The notes beneath the pieces were generated by a model, which ran no database searches, was not told the origin of the DNA, and saw only the letters and a program-made list of their open reading frames with translations. The position numbers were made by a program, and so were the translations under genes. From Brevundimonas sp. M20 (GTDB lineage: Bacteria > Pseudomonadota > Alphaproteobacteria > Caulobacterales > Caulobacteraceae), in NCBI RefSeq assembly GCF_006547065.1, contig NZ_CP041243.1:3177001-3241000 (forward strand): a stretch of 64,000 bases of DNA, in the 5' to 3' direction. Below are positions 28,563-36,755 of the stretch, in pieces (the first letter of the stretch is position 1; the number at the start of each line of letters is the position of its first letter).

Positions 28563-30419
28563 CTAGGCTGCGGCCGACAGCGCCTCGAGCACACCCTTGC
28601 CGTACCGGTCCAGCTTGGACTGGCCGACACCGGGAATGTGTTCAAGCGCCCGCAGATCGCCCGGCTCCGCCAGGGCGATCTCCAGAAGGGTCTTGTCCTG
28701 GAAGATGACATAGGGCGGCACCCGCTGCTCCGCCGCCCGCTCGCGTCGCCAATTGCGCAGCACTTCGAACCGGGCCCGCACGTCGGCGTCCATGTTTTCC
28801 AGCGCGGCGTTCCGACCATTGCGGACCCGTTCTCGCGGAGCCGAAACACGCGCCGGGGACAGCCGCACCTCAATCACCCGCTCGCCGCGATAGACGGCGC
28901 GCACCGCCTCCGGATCACCCAACCGAACCAGCGGCTTGCCCTCGTTCGGATCCTCGACCAGCAGGCCCTCGAACATCAGGTGGTCGATCACATCCCTCAG
29001 GGTATGCGAGGCGATATCCGCACCGATGCCCCAAGTGGACAGGGCCGTCTCCCAAGGCTGAACATCCTTTGTCTTGCCCTGCAAATGATCGACGACGCGC
29101 GTCTTTCCGAAGCGTTCGCCCAGCCTTTGAACCGCCGCCAGCGCTTTCTGGGCCGGAACAGTGGCGTCGAACAGGGCGGGTGGATCACCGCAGATGTCGC
29201 AGACTCCACAGCGATCCGCACCGACTTCGCCGAAATAGCGCCGCACCGTCTGCGGACGACAGGTCGCGCCGTCCAGCATGGCGAAGAGTTGACGAACCTT
29301 GCGGGTCTGGACCTGTTTGACTTCTTCCGCCATCGGCCGACCCTCAAGGCGGCGCAGGCTCCAGGCGATATCGGACGGACCGTACAGGGTGATGCCCTCG
29401 GCGGGCTCTCCATCCCGGCCGCCCCGGCCGATCTCCTGCCAATAGGCTTCCAGCGAACCGGGCGGGTCAGCGTGGATCACGAAGCGGACGTCCGCCTTGT
29501 CGACCCCCATGCCGAAGGCGATGGTCGCCACCATCACAGCCCCGTCCTCGGCCAGGAACCGCTCGAGCCGCCTGTCCCGCTCTTTGGTTTCCATGCCTGC
29601 GTGATAGGCGATGGCGTTGGTTCCGGCGTCCCTCAGGGCCTGCGCCACACGCTCGCAGCCGTCGCGGCTGCCGCAATAGACGACCCCCGACTTGCCTCGC
29701 CTCTGACGTACAAGATCAATCACCGCCGCGTCGGTCTTGGCGCGCGAACCATTTTCCTTGCGGATGGCCGAAAGCTGCAGGTTCGGGCGAGCGAAACTGT
29801 CGACGATGACCTTCGCCCCCTCGAGCCGCAAGGACCGGACGATGTCCTCCCGCGTCCGCGCGTCCGCGGTGGCTGTGACGGCGATACGCGGCACGCCGGG
29901 GAACAGTTCCGCCAGCTTGCCCAGCGTCCGGTAGTCGGGGCGGAAATCATGTCCCCATTGCGAGACACAGTGTGCTTCATCAATCGCGATAAGGCTCAGG
30001 GGCAGTTCATGCAGCCGGTCGATCAGATGTGGCTGCGCGAGTCCCTCAGGCGAGACATAAAGAAGGTCCAGTTCACCGGCCCGCACGGCCCTCCAGATGG
30101 CCGAGCGGTCGTCCATCGACACGCCCGAATCCAGTCTCGCTGCCGAGACACCTTGTTGTTTCAGCGCTTCCACCTGATCGGTCATCAAGGCGATCAGGGG
30201 GGAGACCACCAGACCGAGGCCCGTCCGCAGCATCGCCGGGATCTGGTAGCAGACCGACTTGCCGCCGCCGGTCGGCAGAACCGCCAACACATCGCGGCCG
30301 GACAGGATTTCCTCGACCACCCCGGCCTGCATGCCGCGGAAGTCTGCGTGGCCCCAGACGCGCTCCAGCGTGGCGCGCGCATCGGCCATGGTCGGAGCGG
30401 AGACTGAGTCGGGGAGCAT
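28563..30419 (-). CDS. recQ: ATP-dependent DNA helicase RecQ
   Basis: A 618-residue RecQ with all modules: P-loop LPTGGGKS (48-55), DEAH box (147-150) in IAIDEAHCVSQWGHDFRPDY, motif VI EIGRGGRDGEPA, the RQC zinc site with cysteines in CRPQTVRRYFGE...CGVCDICG, winged helix, and a C-terminal HRDC domain (PPYVIFQDKTLLEIA...LEHIPGVGQSKLDRYG). It unwinds DNA 3'-5' in recombination repair and fork restart. ATG 30419 is used; ATG 30389 (MADARATL) is an equally plausible start since neither has a strong ribosome site. It is divergent from the rRNA methyltransferase gene. Confidence 0.95.
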   Translation of the reverse strand: MLPDSVSAPTMADARATLERVWGHADFRGMQAGVVEEILSGRDVLAVLPTGGGKSVCYQIPAMLRTGLGLVVSPLIALMTDQVEALKQQGVSAARLDSGVSMDDRSAIWRAVRAGELDLLYVSPEGLAQPHLIDRLHELPLSLIAIDEAHCVSQWGHDFRPDYRTLGKLAELFPGVPRIAVTATADARTREDIVRSLRLEGAKVIVDSFARPNLQLSAIRKENGSRAKTDAAVIDLVRQRRGKSGVVYCGSRDGCERVAQALRDAGTNAIAYHAGMETKERDRRLERFLAEDGAVMVATIAFGMGVDKADVRFVIHADPPGSLEAYWQEIGRGGRDGEPAEGITLYGPSDIAWSLRRLEGRPMAEEVKQVQTRKVRQLFAMLDGATCRPQTVRRYFGEVGADRCGVCDICGDPPALFDATVPAQKALAAVQRLGERFGKTRVVDHLQGKTKDVQPWETALSTWGIGADIASHTLRDVIDHLMFEGLLVEDPNEGKPLVRLGDPEAVRAVYRGERVIEVRLSPARVSAPRERVRNGRNAALENMDADVRARFEVLRNWRRERAAEQRVPPYVIFQDKTLLEIALAEPGDLRALEHIPGVGQSKLDRYGKGVLEALSAAA

Positions 30420-30484
30420 GGCGGGGTTGTGCCCGATCTGTTCCGGGGTGTCACCGTGAAGCGTGGTCCGCTAGAGGAGCAGCC

Positions 30485-31384
30485 ATGACCACGCTTCTCT
30501 ATGGCCGCCCCCCGGCGGTGTTCGATCCGCCCGGCGCCGCGACCCAGACCTCGCCCCTGATTCCGGGCGCGACAGCACTGGAATCCCTGCCGGAGAACAG
30601 CGCGGACTCGATCATGATCTATGCCCCGCCCGGCGTGCTGGAGCGGCGCTACACCCTGGCTCTCGCCCTGAGAGCCCTTAAACCCGGCGGGCGACTGGAC
30701 GTCATGGCCCTCAAGGACAAGGGCGGCTCGCGACTGAAGAAGGAACTGGAAGCCTTCGGCGCGGAAGTGGGCGAGAGCGCCAAGGCCCACCACCGCCGCT
30801 GCGTGGTGATCAAGACGGACAAACTGACGGGTCTGGACGCCGCCATTGAAGCGGGCGCGCCCCGCATCGTTCCGGGCCTGGACGCCTGGTCCCAACCGGG
30901 CGTCTTCGCCTGGGACAGGATCGACCCGGGCTCTGCCCTGCTGGCCCAGACCCTGCCACCCCTGAAGGGCTTGGGCGCCGATCTGGGCTGCGGCTATGGA
31001 GCCTTGGCCACCGTGGTGCTGCGCTCGCCCGCCGTGACCGCCCTGCGCCTTTATGATCTGGACCGCCGCGCGGTGGAGGCCGCGCGCAGGAATGTCGAGG
31101 ACGGCCGCGCCGTCATCGAGCAGGCCGACGTCCGCAACCTGCCCACCGAAGGCGATCTGGACTTCATCGTCACCAATCCGCCCTTCCATGACGGCGGCGC
31201 CGAGGACAAGCGACTGGGCCAGACCTTCATCCGTCAGGCCGCGGGCATGCTCAAGAAGGGCGGAACCCTGTGGCTGGTCGCCAACCGCCACCTGCCCTAC
31301 GAGGCCGAACTGAACGAGGCCTTCAAACGCGTCCGGATGGTCGCCGACACCGGCGGCTACAAGGTCTTCGAGGCGGTGAAGTGA
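30485..31384 (+). CDS. Class I SAM-dependent methyltransferase, RsmC-like (16S rRNA guanine-N2)
   Basis: A 299-residue protein with two tandem methyltransferase-like halves, as in RsmC: a degenerate N-terminal half (TLALALRALKPGGRLDVMAL) and a catalytic C-terminal half. The latter has the SAM motif LGADLGCGYGALATVVL, acidic LYDLDRRAVEAA and catalytic VTNPPFHDG (about 227-235). RsmC methylates G1207 of 16S rRNA. RsmC and RlmG are hard to separate by eye, so I give no symbol. It is followed 34 bases later by an RsuA-type pseudouridine synthase, making a small ribosome-modification pair. Confidence 0.85.
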   Translation: MTTLLYGRPPAVFDPPGAATQTSPLIPGATALESLPENSADSIMIYAPPGVLERRYTLALALRALKPGGRLDVMALKDKGGSRLKKELEAFGAEVGESAKAHHRRCVVIKTDKLTGLDAAIEAGAPRIVPGLDAWSQPGVFAWDRIDPGSALLAQTLPPLKGLGADLGCGYGALATVVLRSPAVTALRLYDLDRRAVEAARRNVEDGRAVIEQADVRNLPTEGDLDFIVTNPPFHDGGAEDKRLGQTFIRQAAGMLKKGGTLWLVANRHLPYEAELNEAFKRVRMVADTGGYKVFEAVK

Positions 31385-31418
31385 GCCGCCCTCAAGTAGC
31401 CCGACGGGCGATAGGGCA

Positions 31419-32156
31419 ATGAAAAAGACCCCGACCAGCCGCGTCGACAAGCTTCTGGGCTCGCTGGGCTACGGCTCACGGGCCGAGATGGCGCGCATGG
31501 GCAGGGCGGGCGGCATCGTCCTGGATGGCGTCGACATAACCGATGTGTCGAAACGCATTCCGGTCACGCCGGACCTCCCGACCCGAATGGAGATCGACGG
31601 CGAGCCGCTGGACCCGCCGCAGGGCGTGGTCATCCTTCTGCACAAGCCGCTGGGCATGACCTGTTCGCACAAGGAGGACGGGGCGCTGGTCTATGACGTC
31701 CTGCCCGACCGCTGGCGGCGGCGCGACCCGGCCATTTCGACCATAGGACGGCTGGACAAGGAGACCTCCGGCCTGCTGCTGATGACCGACGACGGCGACC
31801 TGCTGCACCGGGTCATTTCGCCGAAGAAGAACGTCGCCAAAATCTATCGCGCCCGGCTGGCCCGCCCGCTGGACGGCTCCGAGGCCGCCCTGTTCGCCTC
31901 GGGTGAGCTGCTGCTCGAGAACGACGACCGCCCGCTGAAGCCCGCCGGGCTTGAGATCGTCTCCCCGACCGAAGCCCTCGTCTCCGTGACCGAGGGCCGC
32001 TACCACATGGTCCGCCGGATGTTCGCCGCCGTCGGCAACCACGTCGAGGCCCTGCACCGCGAACGGCTGGGCGGTCTGTCCCTGCCCGACGACCTGCCCC
32101 CCGGGCAGTGGCGACTGCTGACCGAAGACGAGATCGACGCCATCTTCACCGGCTGA
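31419..32156 (+). CDS. rsuA: 16S rRNA pseudouridine synthase, RsuA family
   Basis: A 245-residue protein with an N-terminal S4 RNA-binding domain (VDKLLGSLGYGSRAEMARM, to about residue 60). The RsuA/RluB/E/F catalytic domain carries Asp113 in the motif GRLDKETSGLLL and later VTEGRYHMVRRMFAAVGNHV. RsuA forms pseudouridine at position 516 of 16S rRNA. The subfamily (RsuA rather than RluE) is chosen from the S4 domain and the QGVVILLHKPLGMTCS segment. ATG 31419 directly precedes MKKTPTSRVDKLL. Confidence 0.87.
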   Translation: MKKTPTSRVDKLLGSLGYGSRAEMARMGRAGGIVLDGVDITDVSKRIPVTPDLPTRMEIDGEPLDPPQGVVILLHKPLGMTCSHKEDGALVYDVLPDRWRRRDPAISTIGRLDKETSGLLLMTDDGDLLHRVISPKKNVAKIYRARLARPLDGSEAALFASGELLLENDDRPLKPAGLEIVSPTEALVSVTEGRYHMVRRMFAAVGNHVEALHRERLGGLSLPDDLPPGQWRLLTEDEIDAIFTG

Positions 32157-32207
32157 CGGAACTCCGTCCCCGTCTGTCCGCTAAGGCTCAGCTTCGACGG
32201 AGAACCG

Positions 32208-33422
32208 ATGACCGGCGCCACCCTCAAACGTGACCTCAGGACCGGGCGGTCTCTCTGGGCTGACAGTCCGGGGCTGGGCGTCCACACGCGTACGCTCGGC
32301 AAGGCTATCTCCGTCGACGTCGCTATCGTCGGCGCGGGGATCAGCGCGGCCTTCATGGCCCGCGAGCTGTCGCGCGATCATTCCGTGGCGGTGCTGGACC
32401 GGCGCCCGCCGCTTTCCGGCTCGACCATCGCCTCGACGGCCCTGTTGCAGTGGGAGATCGACCTTCCCCTGACCGCCCTGTCCGAGAGGATCGGCGCGGC
32501 CAGCGCGAAGCGGGCCTACCTGCGATCCCGGCGCGCCATAAAAGACCTGAAGCGGATCGTGGTGGAGGAGCGGATCGTCTGCGGTCTGCATGACAAGGAC
32601 ACGCTCTATCTGGCCGGAGACGCGTATGGCCATCGCGCGCTGGAGGCGGAGGCGGACGCTCGCGCCGCCTTGGGGCTGGAGAGTCGATACATCAGGCCTG
32701 CGGACCTTCGCGACCGGTTCGGCATCGACCGCACCGGCGCCATCCTGAGCCGGGGCTCGGCGAGCGGCGACCCTGCCCGTCTGGCGGCAGGGTTGCTCCG
32801 ACGGGCCGCGGCGGACGGCGCCGGAATTTATTCTCCGGTTGAGGTGCTCGAGGCCGTCAGCGACCCGGACGGCGTCACCCTGCTGACCGACGCCGGACAA
32901 CCGGTTCGCGCCGGCGCCGTCATCTTCTGCTGCGGATATGAGTTTCCCAAGGCGGTGCCGACCCCCGGCGCCGAGGTGATCTCGACTTGGGCGCTGGCCT
33001 CAAAGTCCCGGACGCCCTGTCCCCGCTGGCTGAAGGACACTCTCCTCTGGGAAGCGGCGGACCCGTACCTCTATCTGCGCATGAGCCGCGACGGTCGGCT
33101 GATCGTCGGCGGCGAGGATGAGGCATCATCCACCGCCCACGCCGACAGGGCGAAGCTGAAGCGCAAATGCGCCACCATCGCCGAAAAGCTTAAGCGCCTG
33201 CTGCCGATGGTCGAGTTTGACATCGACTACAGCTGGGCCGGCGCCTTTGGAGAAAGCAGCACAGGCCTGCCGTCCATCGGCCCCGTGCCGGGCATGGAGC
33301 ATGCCTGGGCCGTTATGGGGTTCGGCGGCAACGGCATCACCTATTCGGTGATCGCCAGCCAGATCGTGTCCTCGGCGCTACGTGGAAAGCCTGATACGGA
33401 CGCGGATCTGTACCGATCTTGA
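32208..33422 (+). CDS. FAD-dependent oxidoreductase (DAO superfamily)
   Basis: A 404-residue flavoprotein. The dinucleotide motif VAIVGAGISAAFMARELS is at about 38-55, preceded by a 35-residue N-terminal arm (LWADSPGLGVHTRTL). The C-terminal GLPSIGPVPGMEHAWAVMGFGGNGIT segment closes the FAD site, typical of glycine-oxidase/amino-acid-dehydrogenase-like proteins. The substrate is probably an amine or amino acid, but no residue set lets me say which. Its stop (33420-33422) overlaps a possible TTG start of the trpF frame, so it may be transcribed with the trp block. Confidence 0.8.
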   Translation: MTGATLKRDLRTGRSLWADSPGLGVHTRTLGKAISVDVAIVGAGISAAFMARELSRDHSVAVLDRRPPLSGSTIASTALLQWEIDLPLTALSERIGAASAKRAYLRSRRAIKDLKRIVVEERIVCGLHDKDTLYLAGDAYGHRALEAEADARAALGLESRYIRPADLRDRFGIDRTGAILSRGSASGDPARLAAGLLRRAAADGAGIYSPVEVLEAVSDPDGVTLLTDAGQPVRAGAVIFCCGYEFPKAVPTPGAEVISTWALASKSRTPCPRWLKDTLLWEAADPYLYLRMSRDGRLIVGGEDEASSTAHADRAKLKRKCATIAEKLKRLLPMVEFDIDYSWAGAFGESSTGLPSIGPVPGMEHAWAVMGFGGNGITYSVIASQIVSSALRGKPDTDADLYRS

Positions 33423-33454
33423 CCCGGTCGCCCGAGGGGCGCACCGCCATTGCC

Positions 33455-34093
33455 ATGACCCGGGCGAAGATTTGCGGACTGACGACGCCGGATACGCTGG
33501 ACGCGGCCCTTGGCGGCGGCGCGGCCTTCGTCGGCGCGGTGGTGTTCCCGAAAAGCCCTCGCCACATCGCACCCCTGCACGCCGCCACCCTGTTCGAGCG
33601 CGCGCGGGGCAAGGCGAAGATCGTCGCCGTCACGGTTGATGCCGACGATGCCCTGCTGACCGAGATCGCCCTGATACTGAAGCCCGACCTAATCCAGCTG
33701 CACGGATCGGAGCCCCCGGAACGGGCCGCACAGGTCCGGAGCCTGACCGATGCGGGCATCATCCGCGCCCTGTCCGTCCGCAACGCGGCCGACATCGACG
33801 CCGCGAAGGCCTGGGAGCCCGAAGTGGAGCACCTGATGTTCGACGCGAAGCCGCCCGAGGGCTCATTCCTGCCCGGCGGTGTCGGCGCCTCCTTCGACTG
33901 GACCCTGCTGGCCGGCCGATCCTTCGCAAAGCCCTGGTTCCTCGCCGGCGGCCTCACCCCCGACAACGTCGCGGACGCGGTCCGCATCGCGAGCGCGCCC
34001 CTGGTGGACGTGTCCTCTGGCGTGGAAAGCGCCCCGGGTGTTAAGGACCCTGCCCGGATCGCGGCGTTTCTGAACGCCGTATCCACCGCCTGA
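33455..34093 (+). CDS. trpF: Phosphoribosylanthranilate isomerase
   Basis: A 212-residue TIM-barrel isomerase of tryptophan synthesis. The catalytic Cys is in the opening [19 protein letters not shown]; the catalytic Asp region and phosphate loops are [29 protein letters not shown] and [22 protein letters not shown] 33455 gives the canonical start; TTG 33419, inside the preceding gene, would add 12 unrelated residues. It heads trpF-trpB-x-trpA-accD-folC, a conserved alphaproteobacterial cluster. Confidence 0.95.
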   Translation: MTRAKICGLTTPDTLDAALGGGAAFVGAVVFPKSPRHIAPLHAATLFERARGKAKIVAVTVDADDALLTEIALILKPDLIQLHGSEPPERAAQVRSLTDAGIIRALSVRNAADIDAAKAWEPEVEHLMFDAKPPEGSFLPGGVGASFDWTLLAGRSFAKPWFLAGGLTPDNVADAVRIASAPLVDVSSGVESAPGVKDPARIAAFLNAVSTA

Positions 34094-34125
34094 TTTCCGC
34101 CGCCTGCCCGCGTGAGTTTGCCCTC

Positions 34126-35340
34126 GTGAACGCCATCATACCCAACGACTACAGCTTCCCCGACGCGGAGGGCCGGTTCGGTCCCTATGGCGGACGGTTC
34201 GTGGCCGAAACCCTTATGCCGCTGATCCACGAGCTGAATGACGCCTACGATGCGGCCAAGGCAGATCCGGCGTTCCAGGCCGAACTGGACAGCTTCCTGA
34301 CCGACTATGTCGGTCGCCCCAGCCCGATGTATTTCGCCGAGCGTCTGACGGCCCATCACGGCGGCGCCGACATCTGGTTCAAGCGGGACGAGCTGAACCA
34401 CACAGGCGCCCACAAGGTGAACAACTGCATGGGCCAGATTCTTCTGGCCATGCGGATGGGCAAGACCCGGATCATCGCCGAGACCGGCGCAGGCCAGCAC
34501 GGCGTGGCCACCGCCACCGTCTGCGCCCGCTTCGGGCTGAAATGCATCGTCTACATGGGCGCCACCGACGTGGAGCGTCAGGCCCCGAACGTCTTCCGCA
34601 TGAAGCTGCTCGGCGCCGAGGTGGTCCCGGTGACCTCGGGTCGCGGCACGCTGAAGGATGCGATGAACGAGGCGATGCGGGACTGGGTGACCAATGTCGA
34701 GGACACCTACTACCTTATCGGCACCGCCGCCGGACCGCATCCCTATCCGGCCATGGTGCGGGACTTCCAGTCGGTGATCGGCCGCGAGACCCGCGCCTCC
34801 ATGCTGGCTCGCAAGGAGAAGCTGCCGGACGCCTGCGTGGCGGCCATCGGCGGCGGCTCGAACGCCATCGGCCTGTTCTACCCCTTTATCGGTGACGCCG
34901 GCGTGCGTCTGATCGGGGTTGAGGCCGCCGGTCGCGGACTGGACGGCCCGGATCACGCCGCCTCCATCCAGGGCGGCCGCCCCGGCGTCCTGCATGGCAA
35001 CCGCACCTATCTGCTGCAGGATGACGACGGCCAGATCCTGGAGGGCCACTCCATCTCGGCCGGTCTGGACTACCCCGGCATCGGTCCCGAGCACGCCTGG
35101 CTGAAAGACATCGGCCGCGCCGAGTACCGCGCCGCCACCGACGCCGAGGCCCTTGAGGCCTTCCAGCTGTGTTCCAGGCTGGAGGGGATCATCCCGGCCC
35201 TGGAGCCCAGCCATGCCCTCGCCCGCATCGGCGAGATCGCGAAAGAAGTAGGCAAGGGCGGCGATGTGGTGCTGAATATGTGCGGGCGGGGCGACAAGGA
35301 CATCTTCGCCGTGGCGAAGCATCTGGGCGTGGAGCTCTAG
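34126..35340 (+). CDS. trpB: Tryptophan synthase beta chain
   Basis: A 404-residue PLP enzyme joining indole and serine. The PLP lysine is Lys97 in [11 protein letters not shown], the catalytic Glu is in [16 protein letters not shown], and the phosphate-binding loop is [10 protein letters not shown]. ICxx-type beta-alpha contact elements and [13 protein letters not shown] are also intact. Length is typical of TrpB1. The start is GTG 34126, giving [19 protein letters not shown]. It lies 32 bases after trpF and precedes trpA by about 520 bases, with a secreted-protein gene between them. Confidence 0.97.
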   Translation: MNAIIPNDYSFPDAEGRFGPYGGRFVAETLMPLIHELNDAYDAAKADPAFQAELDSFLTDYVGRPSPMYFAERLTAHHGGADIWFKRDELNHTGAHKVNNCMGQILLAMRMGKTRIIAETGAGQHGVATATVCARFGLKCIVYMGATDVERQAPNVFRMKLLGAEVVPVTSGRGTLKDAMNEAMRDWVTNVEDTYYLIGTAAGPHPYPAMVRDFQSVIGRETRASMLARKEKLPDACVAAIGGGSNAIGLFYPFIGDAGVRLIGVEAAGRGLDGPDHAASIQGGRPGVLHGNRTYLLQDDDGQILEGHSISAGLDYPGIGPEHAWLKDIGRAEYRAATDAEALEAFQLCSRLEGIIPALEPSHALARIGEIAKEVGKGGDVVLNMCGRGDKDIFAVAKHLGVEL

Positions 35341-35346
35341 GACACC

Positions 35347-35781
35347 ATGAAGACCCTCATTCTGGCCGCCACGGCGGCCCTGATCGCGGCGCCGGCTCTG
35401 GCCCAGACCGCGCCGACGCCCCGACTGAACGTGGAGATCCCCGAGGTCGCCTCCGTCAGCGCCGATCCGACCTGCGGCGGGAACGCCGGTCTGGCGCAAC
35501 AGGCCTTCTGTGTGACGACGACGCAGGCGGCGATCACGACCGTGGTCGACACCTTTACCGCCGACTTCAGCCGTCAGGGGTGGATCGCCGCCGGTGGAAG
35601 CGACAATCGGGTCGTCTACGTGAAGCGCAAGGAAGGCGGCGGCTGCGACGGTTTCCAGATGCTGGCCTTCGCCGATGAATCCCGCGTACAGGCGCCCGGC
35701 GCTCCGGCCTGGCTGGCGTTCGCGGCCATTCCCGGCGATGTCTGCGCGGCTCACCCCGCACCGACGCCCGCCAACCCCTGA
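35347..35781 (+). CDS. Small secreted protein of unknown function between trpB and trpA
   Basis: A 144-residue protein with a signal peptide MKTLILAATAALIAAPALAQ and a mature part with four cysteines (TCGGNAG, AFCVTTT, GGCDGF and VCAAH), suggesting two periplasmic disulfides. It starts six bases after trpB. I recognise no family and no link to tryptophan. Its place inside the trp operon looks like an insertion of an unrelated gene. The GC-rich, proline-rich C-terminus (PAPTPANP) may be disordered. Confidence 0.7.
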   Translation: MKTLILAATAALIAAPALAQTAPTPRLNVEIPEVASVSADPTCGGNAGLAQQAFCVTTTQAAITTVVDTFTADFSRQGWIAAGGSDNRVVYVKRKEGGGCDGFQMLAFADESRVQAPGAPAWLAFAAIPGDVCAAHPAPTPANP

Positions 35782-35792
35782 CGGCGCCGCTC

Positions 35793-35861
35793 ATGCCGAC
35801 CCCTTTTGCCCTGGCCGCCCTGTCGGGACCGGCCGCCGCCCCCGCTGCGACCGCCCAATGA
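35793..35861 (+). CDS. Possible 22-codon ORF coupled to trpA
   Basis: An ATG at 35793 opens a 22-residue frame (MPTPFALAALSGPAAAPAAT then AQ). Its TGA (35859-35861) overlaps the trpA ATG (35858-35860) as ATGA, the classic arrangement for translational coupling. It resembles a truncated signal peptide. It may be a real coupling peptide or a leftover of a degraded gene; no ribosome site is obvious. Too short for a confident call. Confidence 0.25.
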   Translation: MPTPFALAALSGPAAAPAATAQ

Positions 35862-36688
35862 CCACACACCGTATCGACGCCCGCTTCGCCGCCCTCAAGG
35901 CGGAGGGCCGGGCCGGTTTTGTCGCCTATGTGATGGCCGGCGACCCCTCGCGCGATGAGTCCCTTGAAATCCTGCGCGGACTTCCGGCGGCGGGTGCGGA
36001 CATCATCGAGCTGGGCTTCCCCTTCTCGGACCCCATGGCCGAAGGCCCCCCCATCCAACGGGCTGCCCTGCGCGGCCTCAAGGCCGGTCTGACGCTTAAG
36101 GGCACGCTTGATCTGGCCAAGGCCTTCCGCGAAGGCGATGCGGATACCCCGCTCATCCTGATGGGGTATCTCAATCCGCTTGAAAGCTACGGCTACGAGG
36201 CCTTCGCCCGCGACGCCGCGGCCAGCGGCGTGGACGGCGTGATTATCGTCGATTGCCCGCCTGAGGAAGCCGATCCTCTGACCGACGCCCTGGACCCCCA
36301 CCAGGTCTCCCTGATCCGGCTGGCGACCCCAACCTCGGACGACGCCCGCCTGAAGGTGATCGCCCGGCGGACCTCCGGCTTCGTCTATTATGTCTCGGTC
36401 GCGGGTGTGACCGGGGTCAAGGAAGCCCAGGCCGGTTCGGTCGCTCCCGCGGTCGAGCGAGTGCGCAAGGCGTCGGGCCTGCCGGTCGCTGTCGGTTTCG
36501 GAATCAAGACGCCGGAACGGGCGGCCGAGGTCGCCCGCGTGTCCGACGCCGTCGTCGCCGGCTCCGTGCTGGTGGACGAAGTCGCCGCCGCTCTTGAAGC
36601 GAACGAACCCGCCGCTCCGCGCGTTCTGGCGAAGGTGCGCAGCCTCGCCGACGCGGTGAAGGGCGCGCGCGCGACAGAAACCGTCTGA
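35858..36688 (+). CDS. trpA: Tryptophan synthase alpha chain
   Basis: A 276-residue TIM barrel that cleaves indole-3-glycerol phosphate and channels indole to TrpB. The catalytic base Glu51 lies in IIELGFPFSDPMAEG. The second catalytic acid, Asp60 in E. coli (LADG), is Glu62 here (MAEG), a variant I associate with alphaproteobacteria. Phosphate-site elements SVAGVTGVKEAQ and PVAVGFGIKTPERA are normal. The start ATG 35858 follows an overlapping 22-codon ORF. It is followed by a long palindrome and then accD. Confidence 0.96.
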   Translation: MTTHRIDARFAALKAEGRAGFVAYVMAGDPSRDESLEILRGLPAAGADIIELGFPFSDPMAEGPPIQRAALRGLKAGLTLKGTLDLAKAFREGDADTPLILMGYLNPLESYGYEAFARDAAASGVDGVIIVDCPPEEADPLTDALDPHQVSLIRLATPTSDDARLKVIARRTSGFVYYVSVAGVTGVKEAQAGSVAPAVERVRKASGLPVAVGFGIKTPERAAEVARVSDAVVAGSVLVDEVAAALEANEPAAPRVLAKVRSLADAVKGARATETV

Positions 36689-36696
36689 TCTGAACC

Positions 36697-36740
36697 GCAT
36701 TGTTCTGAGACCAGATGCGTCGCATCTGGCTCGAAAATGC
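36697..36740. repeat. Long bulged palindrome between trpA and accD
   Basis: The left arm (36697-36718) GCATT-G-TTC-T-GAG-A-CCAGATGC pairs with the right arm (36722-36740) GCATCTGG-CTC-GAA-AATGC around a GTC loop. The stem is 19 bp with three single-base bulges, all on the left arm. The reverse strand begins GAGCATTTTCGAG..., resembling extragenic palindromes widespread in Rhizobiales that start GAGCATTTTCG. It ends 15 bases before the accD start, so it could affect trpA-accD read-through, mRNA end stability or accD translation. There is no U-run, so it is not a classical terminator. Confidence 0.75.
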
Positions 36741-36755
36741 TCTAAAGCGCCCCGC

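Noticed and set aside
33337..35754. An 805-codon open frame on the minus strand across trpF and trpB
   Set aside because: Antisense shadow; trpF and trpB carry all their catalytic motifs on the plus strand.
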